DNA from: Plasmodium brasilianum
Taxonomy: Eukaryota > Apicomplexa > Aconoidasida > Haemosporida > Plasmodiidae
Direction: 5' to 3'
Assembly: GCF_023973825.1 (NCBI RefSeq)
Contig: NC_090117.1
Span: 910,001-974,000, forward strand
Length of the DNA: 64,000 nucleotides
The notes below the pieces were generated by a model, which saw nothing but the letters and a program-made list of their open reading frames with translations, searched no databases and had not been told where the DNA came from. Position numbers and translations under genes: made by a program. Below, one piece after another: positions 58,901 to 64,000 of the stretch (position 1 is its first letter; each line of letters begins with the position of its first letter).

Positions 58901-59020
58901 AGTATTATGCGGAAAAATCGTATTTTTAGCAAAAATTTAATGAGTTACTCTGATGGAAGAACAGATGTTACAAAAAGGGTTGTACAGATTAGACGCGTGA
59001 AAAAAATTGTCTACCGCTGA
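55956..59020 (+). CDS. XRN-type 5'-3' exonuclease with signal peptide, frame broken at a poly-A run
   Basis: About 1020 residues if the two frames (55956-57755 and 57722-59020) are one gene. XRN-family nuclease motifs appear in order: GIPGLHKWI start, LLFDMNQLLH (Asp97), AIDGICPFSK (Asp141), EAGEGELKLM, VGADADLLL (Asp308, Asp310) and FILKGNDYLPKI (Asp437). In the second frame YIEGIHWLVEMY matches the conserved region after the nuclease core. Before the XRN start, about 24 residues (MQRIYIALKCIFLLLAFLSL) form a clear signal peptide, which cytosolic XRN1 or nuclear XRN2 lack, so apicoplast or secretory targeting is likely. A run of 13 A at 57711-57723 shifts the frame after residue 585. The frame upstream of 55956 is poly-T noise. 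Confidence 0.85.
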
Positions 59021-59591
59021 AAGGGAGGACATGGAATGCCCGTTTATTAGTTCCACAATAATGAAAATAAAGAAATATTTTTTATATCGCGTTTTTATAT
59101 ATTCACTTTATTTAATTTTTATTTTATTATTATTTTTTTTTTAATTATTATTTTTTTTATCTTGTTTTGTTTTATTTTGTTTTATTTTGTTTTGTTTTGC
59201 TTTATTTTGCTTTACTTTGTTTTATTTTGTTTTGTTTTACTTTATTTTGTTTTATTTTTTTGTTCAGTCATATATACAGCACAGCTGATATTAGTTTGGA
59301 TTTAAAAATGTTGAAGTAATTTTCATTCGGAAGACGTCTACACATGACCTGTTGCTTTTAATGGCGCGGCATCAATTTTTTTTTTTTTTTTTTTTTTTTA
59401 ATACTTTGTTTTTTCTTTTTTTTTTTTTTTATTGCATTTTATGAAATAATTATTAAGTATATATAAGATTTTTTTTTCTTTTTTTTTTTGCTTGTTGTTC
59501 TTGAATTTGCTTTAATTTTTTTTTTTGTTTGACCATTATAATGCCGTAGTTATATACACATACGTGTAAATATGCATATATGTGTTTGTGC

Positions 59592-59627
<36 letters not shown>

Positions 59628-61035
59628 GTCACACAGCAATTTTGGTAAAGACGAAATTTTCACAATGCATAATTGCCCATAAGCAAATATTCAAATTTGT
59701 GAGCTTAGGTAAAAAATGTGCTAATACATATCCATGCACATCCATACATATACATACATATACATACACTTCCATACATATATATACATACACTTCCATA
59801 CACATACATACATATACATACATATACATACATATACATACATACATATACATACATATACATATATATACATCCATACATATACATATATATACATCCA
59901 TACATATACATATATATACATCCATACATATACATATATATACATCCATACATATACATACATATCCAAATACGCGTTCTGACATATTTCCATCCATCTT
60001 ATAACACATTTAAGTAGCTGTTTGTTGCTACTGTGCTGAAAAATTCGATCTTATTTCTTCTGGTAAATTAGCATTTTTTAATTTGTGCTATACAAAAGAG
60101 TAAAACCTATTTTCATTATAATGAAATGATTTGTTTTATGTATACTGCTTTTTTTTTTCTTTTCTTTTTTTTTTATTATCATGTGAGAGATAAAAGTTCG
60201 AATGTCCTCCATGCCCAATATATAAATATACATGTGTATGAACATGTATTCATGTAAATATATATATATATACATATATATAAGAACAAATGCATGTTCG
60301 TATCTGTTAGAATTTTAAATAAGCGCTTAAGCGCTATCCGAGGGAGAAGATTGGAGATGTGTAATAAAAATAGTATTTTATTTTATATTTTTAATTTTTT
60401 TATATTTTATATTTTATATTTTTTTTTTATATTTTTTATATATTTTCATTTCTTTTTATCCATTATGAATCTCAGCCTTTTCTCTTGCATTTCTTTACTG
60501 CTATAATTGATGTATTACTGAGAACTTGGGTAATATATAATGAAAAAAAAAAAATATATATATTTTTTTTTTATTTTATGACTAATTTTGTAAAAACCTG
60601 AACTGTACAGGTGATGAATTTATTATGTGACATTTTTTTCTGTATATTGTTTTGAATTTTGAATTTTTTTCCTTATATTTCTTGGTTAAATTAAAGAGGT
60701 GTGTGATACGTGGATAGACATAAGCATATACGCTTACGTATTTGTATAAATATACATTTATTTTCACATTCGGAATGCTGTATATATACGTGTATGTATT
60801 CATAGGCATACATGGGTAGACTACCATATGGCAATATGATAGTATGCAAATATGACAGTATGGCAATATAACAGTATAACAATATGGCAATATGACTATA
60901 TGATCATATGCCCTCAAGAGTACGCATATGCATAAAATACACATGTTAGATTGCTACGTGGCTGGGAACATCAACGATTTTCTCTCATCTGAACTAGCTA
61001 TTTTTAAGCAAATTTTAGTATATAAAAATATACAG

Positions 61036-61067
<32 letters not shown>

Positions 61068-61548
61068 CCTCGTTATTCTTTATTATGAATAAGTTCTATC
61101 AATTTATACTAAAATAAAAGTACTGCTCATTTTCGTATTTGTTTGACTGTTTGTTTGTTTTTTTACTTCTTAATAGAACATTTTCATAAATTAGTTAAAA
61201 CAATTTTCGCACAATCAAATGGTGGAATGAATTTTATTTTATTTTTTTTTAAATGAGAAATTTATTTTTTTTCGAGTACTATTTGAATCAGTTTTTGAAG
61301 TCTAGCTTTTGTTAATTCGTGTACTGTTACAAAGGAATACACGTTAACCTATTTTTTGAGTAGCTTTTACGAATAACAAGGATGAATTATATACAGGAGA
61401 CTCACGAATGAAGCAAGATATACATCCTGCGCGTACATATATGTTTGTATAGATATGTATGTATATATATGTATGCTTGTACATAATACATATGTATGCT
61501 TGTACCCTCATGTGTAGCTTTTCTTTTTTGTGAAGCTGACAAAAACAA
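59021..61548. other. XRN-like / AspAT spacer
   Basis: About 2.5 kb with T-rich TTTTATTTTGT units (59160-59255), AT runs and a 24-bp array (59724-59965). A short ORF at 60294 (MFVSVRILNKRLSAIRGRR onward) is isolated and not supported further. The AspAT promoter lies in the right part. Confidence 0.55.
59724..59965 (+). repeat. 24-bp TATACATCCATACATATACATATA array
   Basis: Tandem CATACATATACATA units with a clean 24-bp period in the right part (59850-59960) and degenerate copies to the left. It is open in several frames on both strands. Confidence 0.85.
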
Positions 61549-62766
61549 ATGGAGAATCTGCTGGTAAATATAAAAGATATCGAACCGGATAGTATAATAA
61601 GGAGCGCCGGTGAGTATAAAGAAGATAAATGTAAGGATAAAGTAAACTTATCCATAGGTGTATGTTGCACAGAAGAAGGTGAGTTGCATATATTTAAAAG
61701 TGTGTTAGATGCAGAAAAAATAGTATTCGAAAAGTATAAAGAAAAACCATATCTATTAGGTAATGGTACAAAAGAATTTTCAACATTAACGCAAGAATTA
61801 ATATTTGGAAATGATTCAAAATATATTAAAGAGAAAAGAATATGTACGATTCAAACAATAGGAGGTACAGGAGCTATATTTATAATATTACAATTTTTAA
61901 AAAGTTTGAATGCTGATAAAATATATGTAACAAATATTCCTTATATAAATCATGTAAATATGATAAAGTCATACGGATTTAATATTGAGTATATACACTT
62001 TTTTGACTATAAAGTAATAGATATAGATTATACTTCCTTTTTAACAAATCTACGTAATATAGAAAATAAATCAATTATTATCTTACAAATTTCTTGTTAT
62101 AATCCATGTAGTGTAAATATTGATATAAATTATTTTAACCAAATAGCAGAGATCGTTTTAGAAAAAAGCCATTTAATAATATTCGACATTGCATATCAAG
62201 GTTTTGGTGGTTCGGATATGAATGAGGATGTATTATTAATTCGAGAATTTCAAGAGAGAGAAATTTCTTTTGCTGTTTGTCAGTCTTTTTCTAAAAACAT
62301 GTCTTTATATGGTGAACGTGCAGGCGCATTACATATCGTTTGTAAAAATAAATCAGAGAGACAAATTGTTTTTAATAATTTACGTATGATAGTTAGAAGA
62401 TATTATTCTTCTCCTGTTATTCATACGAATAGAATTGTATGTGAACTTTTACAAAATCAAAAATTAAAATATGAATGGATAAAAGAATTACGTAAATTAT
62501 CTGAACGGATTACTACGAATAGACTTTTATTCTTAGACAAACTAACCTTCTATCAAAAGAAATATAATTTAAATTATGACTGGGAGGTATATAAAAAACA
62601 GAGGGGCATGTTTTCCTTCATCCCACTGCTCGCCAATATATCTGATAAGTTAAAACAATATCACATCTACATAATAGCAAATGGTAGAATAAACGTGTCT
62701 GGCGTTACTAAGCGCAATGTGGACCTCATAGCCGAAAGGATATGTCAATGCTTGAGCGAACTATAG
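61549..62766 (+). CDS. AspAT: Aspartate aminotransferase
   Basis: A 405-residue PLP-dependent transaminase interconverting aspartate/2-oxoglutarate and oxaloacetate/glutamate. In malaria parasites it supports pyrimidine and purine supply through aspartate. It is cytosolic, with no targeting signal. Visible family features: VNLSIGVC near the start, TIGGTGAI for cofactor phosphate contact, SCYNPCSVNID (where most relatives have NPTG), FDIAYQGFGG with Asp213 (pyridine nitrogen) and Tyr216, QSFSKNMSLYGERAG with Lys249 (Schiff base) and Arg257. The length and the divergent NPC motif fit the Plasmodium-type enzyme. The start gives the expected N-terminus. Single exon. Confidence 0.96.
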   Translation: MENLLVNIKDIEPDSIIRSAGEYKEDKCKDKVNLSIGVCCTEEGELHIFKSVLDAEKIVFEKYKEKPYLLGNGTKEFSTLTQELIFGNDSKYIKEKRICTIQTIGGTGAIFIILQFLKSLNADKIYVTNIPYINHVNMIKSYGFNIEYIHFFDYKVIDIDYTSFLTNLRNIENKSIIILQISCYNPCSVNIDINYFNQIAEIVLEKSHLIIFDIAYQGFGGSDMNEDVLLIREFQEREISFAVCQSFSKNMSLYGERAGALHIVCKNKSERQIVFNNLRMIVRRYYSSPVIHTNRIVCELLQNQKLKYEWIKELRKLSERITTNRLLFLDKLTFYQKKYNLNYDWEVYKKQRGMFSFIPLLANISDKLKQYHIYIIANGRINVSGVTKRNVDLIAERICQCLSEL

Positions 62767-63314
62767 ACGTGGTTAATCAAATAAGCGGTTAAGCAGTTAA
62801 AAGGCAGTGTGGAAGGTACAAATAAGATATGAGGAAATAGGACAGTAGAAAAAGGAAAGTAAAAATAAGAAAGTAAAAATAAGAAAGTAAAAATTAGAAG
62901 GTAAAAATAACAAGGTAAAAATAATAAGGTAAAAATTCGAAAGGTCTCTCGTCTTCCCCCCCTCCCCATCCTTTAAACTGCCATGTTTCGAGATGTGCAT
63001 ATTTTTTAAAGGGGGATTGGGAAAATAAGATAAGGAACATATTGCCATGTACACACACGCATATATATATATATATATATATGTACATAGGTACATAATC
63101 ATACATGCACATATGAACTCGCGTTATGTGCCTTCAAATATTTATCTACATGCACATACATAATTGTTTAATTTTAAAACTTCATCGAGTAATCATTATA
63201 TTATCCTTATCAAGTGGAATTTGTGTCTTTAATCATGTGAAAGTTTTTTAACGATATGATTTTATTTTCCTTACGTATCATTACTTTGCTTTTTTTACTT
63301 TTCCTTGCCTTTTT

Positions 63315-63350
<36 letters not shown>

Positions 63351-63509
63351 TGCACGATCATAATTTATTGTCCTTCTTTTTTTGCGTCTATTTGATGATA
63401 CTATTACGCTTAACACTGTGTATGAATTTATACGTGTACGTGTGCACATATAATTGTGTTTATGCATATGTATGTGTTCATGTATACTCATATGCGCACT
63501 ATATGTACG

Positions 63510-63660
63510 TGTGTATTATGTATATGTATGTATTATGTATATGTATGTATTATGTATATGTGTGTATTATGTATATGTGTGTATTATGTATATATGTGTA
63601 TTATGTATATGTGTGTATTATGTATATATGTGTATTATGCATGTGTACTATGTATATGTG
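63510..63660 (+). repeat. 17-bp TATTATGTATATGTATG array
   Basis: About eight copies of a 17-bp unit with TATG/TGTG variants. Because the period is not a multiple of three, three overlapping Tyr/Val/Cys ORFs appear in the plus frames. Confidence 0.83.
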
Positions 63661-63801
63661 TCATATAACCGAGCGCATATAACGAAAACAATCTTAGTTT
63701 GTATATGTCTGAAAAAGTTGAACTACTACGTTTAATATTTTGTTTTTTAAAAGGAGCCTACGTTTTTTTACTTGAACTAATAAGAAAAACAAAGGGGAAA
63801 A

Positions 63802-63909
63802 ATGAACGCAGATAATTTCTCTCTGAATTTGAAGAAGCATATGCAAAGTCTCCTAATCAGAGTATACAAAAGAGAAAAAATAAAACACAATAAAATCAAA
63901 CAAAGCTAA
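63802..63909 (+). CDS. Possible first exon of the next gene (tentative)
   Basis: An ATG in A-rich context starts MNADNFSLNLKKHMQSLLIR, whose composition looks coding. It either continues 15 more codons to TAA at 63909 or leaves through a GTATAC donor after that Arg at 63861. The rest would lie beyond the window. Confidence 0.3.
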   Translation: MNADNFSLNLKKHMQSLLIRVYKREKIKHNKIKQS

Positions 63910-64000
63910 ATATAGCAAAATAAGGCAAAAAAAATTGCAAAATGAAAGCATTCTAACTCGTTAAGGAAAAATTAAAATTGCGCAGTGATAGGCTGAACTG

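Larger units (their letters stand above)
62767..64000. other. Spacer downstream of AspAT to window end
   Basis: About 1.2 kb with GAAAGTAAAAATAA units at 62855-62940, an AT run at 63060-63082, a T run at 63318-63347 and a 17-bp array (63510-63660). A possible gene start at 63802 is listed separately. Confidence 0.5.

Noticed and set aside
16690..63660. CRISPR-like arrays
   Set aside because: The regular arrays are head-to-tail minisatellites with no unique spacers, in a eukaryotic genome.

Overview
The window is nuclear DNA of a malaria parasite (genus Plasmodium). It is strongly AT-rich, with Lys/Asn/Asp-rich proteins, low-complexity inserts, short T-tract introns and very long intergenic spacers. 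A hexose transporter of the PfHT1 type, a Plasmodium-type aspartate aminotransferase and the general gene content support this. From memory, the order SufE, XPG/RAD2, RPN1, CDC45, RPB4, PCI protein, COQ5, 3'-5' exonuclease, HT1, 5'-3' exonuclease, AspAT matches a block of P. falciparum chromosome 2. I cannot name the species.

Layout: 0-0.5 kb, 5' part of apicoplast SufE (-). 2.6-7.6 kb, XPG/RAD2 nuclease (+). 8.5-12.4 kb, RPN1 (-, 4 exons). 14.3-15.3 kb, small PH-domain protein (+, 3 exons). 16.0-17.6 kb, RRM protein (-, 4 exons). 19.3-21.4 kb, CDC45 (-). 25.3-26.2 kb, RPB4 (+, 3 exons). 27.1-28.5 kb, PCID2/Thp1-like PCI protein (-). 30.7-33.7 kb, unknown six-exon gene (-). 35.6-36.7 kb, MORN protein (+, 4 exons). 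37.6-40.3 kb, unknown five-exon gene (+). 41.4-44.2 kb, unknown repeat-rich gene (+). 44.4-45.9 kb, COQ5 (-, 2 exons). 46.7-47.9 kb, DEDDy exonuclease with an S1-like tail (+). 52.0-53.5 kb, HT1 (+). 56.0-59.0 kb, XRN-type nuclease with a signal peptide and a poly-A frameshift (+). 61.5-62.8 kb, AspAT (+).

The genes are mostly unrelated housekeeping functions: DNA repair and replication, proteasome, transcription and mRNA export, ubiquinone synthesis, sugar uptake, aspartate metabolism and apicoplast Fe-S assembly. There is no operon-like logic. Exon models were built by eye from phase-compatible splice sites, and most close into full-length proteins without stops. Spacers and several introns are filled with minisatellites, often with periods of 12, 15, 18 or 24 bp, homopolymer runs and AT microsatellites. 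These create many false long ORFs.

The most useful second looks are: a 13-A run that breaks the XRN gene; a frame break near the 3' end of the 37.6 kb gene; an apparent GC-AG intron in that same gene; a signal peptide on an XRN family member; an S1-like domain after a DEDDy nuclease; and several possible small multi-exon genes in the spacers. I found no convincing new multi-gene system.
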